The notes under the pieces: generated by a model | The model's input: the letters and a program-made list of their open reading frames with translations, nothing else | What the model was told of the DNA's origin: nothing | Database searches by the model: none | Shown here: one piece after another, positions 12,654-13,971 of the stretch | Numbering within the stretch: the first letter of the stretch is position 1 | Layout of the letters: every line of letters begins with the position of its first letter | Source of the DNA: Croceibacterium_A sp964439725 | GTDB taxonomy: Bacteria > Pseudomonadota > Alphaproteobacteria > Sphingomonadales > Sphingomonadaceae | Reading direction: 5' to 3' | Length of the DNA: 13,971 nt | NCBI GenBank assembly: GCA_964439725.1 | Contig: CAYTPY010000053.1 | Span: 1 to 13,971 of the forward strand | Position numbers and translations under genes: made by a program

Positions 12654-13919
12654 TTAGCGCGTGATGGCAAGCGCGTTGCTGCCGACGGTGACTTGCCATC
12701 CGGCGGCTCGCAGCGCGTTGGCGAGGCCGTTGATATCACCCAGGTATGTCACCCGCATGACCGAGGTTCCGCCGATAGCAATGCTCGATGTCGCCACGCT
12801 CCGCACGCCCGCCGCGCCGCGCACCGAACCGAGCGCCGCGTCGACCGACCCCGCGTCCGGCGTCGTCACCTGCACCGTATAAGTACCGAGTGCGACCGGC
12901 GCATCTGGCGTGGGCGTGGCGGCAGGATCGCTGGCGTCGGTCTCGCTCGGGACGACTTCGCCGGCGCTCGCCTGGGCTTCTTCGGCCCGGCGCGCCGATT
13001 CGATCAGCGCCCGCACTTCCGGCGGAATCTCGGCCGCGGCGAGAGACAGCGTGGGATCGGGGCGCAACGTTCCCGCAGCCAGCGCCTGAGTGAACATCTC
13101 GTCGAAGCGCCGCACCGCCTGAGTCAGCATCGCCGGGACCTGATCCGCGCTGTCGACCCGCAGCGCGAACTCGCCGAACCACTCGTTGTCTGGGCCATGG
13201 CGGGCGGTGAACCGCCCTTCGACCGGCCCTCCTGGGTAAAGATAGCGCAAGTGGGCGATCGGCACGAGCACGTCGGCGGCACCGAACTGATCGAGTATGT
13301 CGTTCCACCACAGCCGGCTGCGCCGCCCGGTCTGCCCATAAGTCAGCAACAGCGATTCGCCGCCCGCGCCGGAAGGACGGACGTAATCGATCGCGCTCGA
13401 TCCGAACTGGTACTCCGCCCAGGCCCGCTGCCACGGATTGCGGACTTCGAACATCGTCTGGGTGCCGCCGCTGATCAGCACTGGCAGAGTCAGCATCGGA
13501 GCGGAACGGGCGCGTTGGCCGTCGCGGCCGAGCAGTCCTCCGGCGCGGGCGCGATCGAACACTACGCCGAGCGTCGCGATATAGCGGCGCGGTCCAAGCC
13601 GTTCCTGCTCGACCACGATCGCAGCAACCAGGCCCTGCAACTGCGAATCCGGGATCGCGGGCCCACCGAGCTTCTCCCAGGCGAGCTTCTGCGCCTCGCG
13701 CCAGCCGTTGAGCCGCGCCTCTTCCGCGGTCTTCCCGGTCACGTCGACTTCGATGCCGCGAACCTCGATATCTTCGCTGCTGGCGACGGGGATGATGCCG
13801 CGGTCGCCCCCGACTTGCGCCACCAGCGCCGCCGCGCCCACGGCCAAGCCGACCGCAGCGGCGATCGTGACCCAGGGGCGGCGCAAGGTCGATACTGCAG
13901 GGAGAGCGAGACTAGACAT
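12654..13919 (-). CDS. DUF2066 domain-containing envelope protein
   Basis: The 421-residue product (from the ATG at 13919) has an N-terminal hydrophobic segment at about residues 17-36 after RRPW, a signal peptide or membrane anchor, so the bulk is likely periplasmic. The middle part (about 45-255) resembles the DUF2066 family, seen from memory next to hdaA in alphaproteobacteria: VDVTGKTAEEARLNGWREAQ, then YIATLGVVFDRARAG and later FGAADVLVPIAHL. A Pro/Ala/Asp-rich low-complexity linker (about 320-345) precedes a C-terminal domain of about 75 residues that starts GTYTVQVTTPDAGS and looks like a small alpha/beta (ferredoxin-like) fold. No catalytic residues are evident. An in-frame TTG at 13964 would add 15 residues before the signal and is less likely. 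It probably heads the run DUF2066-hdaA-cysE-DUF2794. Confidence 0.8.
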   Translation of the reverse strand: MSSLALPAVSTLRRPWVTIAAAVGLAVGAAALVAQVGGDRGIIPVASSEDIEVRGIEVDVTGKTAEEARLNGWREAQKLAWEKLGGPAIPDSQLQGLVAAIVVEQERLGPRRYIATLGVVFDRARAGGLLGRDGQRARSAPMLTLPVLISGGTQTMFEVRNPWQRAWAEYQFGSSAIDYVRPSGAGGESLLLTYGQTGRRSRLWWNDILDQFGAADVLVPIAHLRYLYPGGPVEGRFTARHGPDNEWFGEFALRVDSADQVPAMLTQAVRRFDEMFTQALAAGTLRPDPTLSLAAAEIPPEVRALIESARRAEEAQASAGEVVPSETDASDPAATPTPDAPVALGTYTVQVTTPDAGSVDAALGSVRGAAGVRSVATSSIAIGGTSVMRVTYLGDINGLANALRAAGWQVTVGSNALAITR

Positions 13920-13945
13920 CGGGGAAATCGCCGGCCTTTTGCCCA

Positions 13946-13971
13946 ATGGCGAGTGGAAATCCAAGCGCGAA
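13946..13971 (+). CDS. Possible start of a divergent gene at the right edge (purM?)
   Basis: ATG GCG AGT GGA AAT CCA AGC GCG reads open to the window edge (MASGNPSA). purM often lies divergent to the DUF2066-hdaA pair in sphingomonads, and PurM proteins begin with a short polar leader like this. Only eight codons are visible, there is no clear ribosome site, and the ATG is just 26 bp from the DUF2066 start, so this is weak. Confidence 0.25.

Overview
The window is GC-rich chromosomal DNA, and its gene content and protein style point to an alphaproteobacterium, most likely a sphingomonad (Sphingomonadales). The pointers are a short EpsC-type CysE followed by a DUF2794 protein, a DnaA-like HdaA next to a DUF2066 protein, a separate purS-purQ pair, and a VapBC module whose antitoxin ends in a GLW...RARW segment. 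No species call is possible from this alone. No rRNA, tRNA, CRISPR array, insertion sequence or prophage gene was seen.

Layout. The left edge (1-123, minus) holds the first 41 codons of an exported protein, possibly a TonB-dependent receptor. A 309-bp divergent control region follows, with two matching 16-bp palindromes. Next on the plus strand are a membrane-bound PAS-GGDEF-EAL protein (433-2739) and purS-purQ (2846-3762), two subunits of FGAM synthase. A second membrane PAS-GGDEF-EAL protein lies on the minus strand (3798-6158) and converges on purQ. A minus-strand run follows, in transcription order glmU, vapB, vapC, glmS (10110 down to 6230). GlmS and GlmU make UDP-GlcNAc for peptidoglycan and LPS. 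The toxin-antitoxin pair sits between them with gaps of only 33 and 18 bp. gph (phosphoglycolate phosphatase) diverges from glmU and converges on a second minus-strand run, in transcription order a DUF2066 protein, hdaA, cysE and a DUF2794 protein (13919 down to 10881). A few codons of a divergent gene, possibly purM, may be present at the extreme right edge.

Most genes are conserved housekeeping genes. The points that deserve attention are regulatory: (i) the paired GTTCA-N4-TGAAC palindromes upstream of the left-edge gene; (ii) the VapBC insertion in the glmU-glmS unit, with its own promoter, whose -35 hexamer contains the glmU stop codon, and a perfect 16-bp operator over the -10; (iii) a perfect 10-bp hairpin that buries the gph start codon; and (iv) two complete cyclase/phosphodiesterase hybrids flanking purSQ, both lacking the RxxD inhibitory site. 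I did not find a convincing new multi-gene system.
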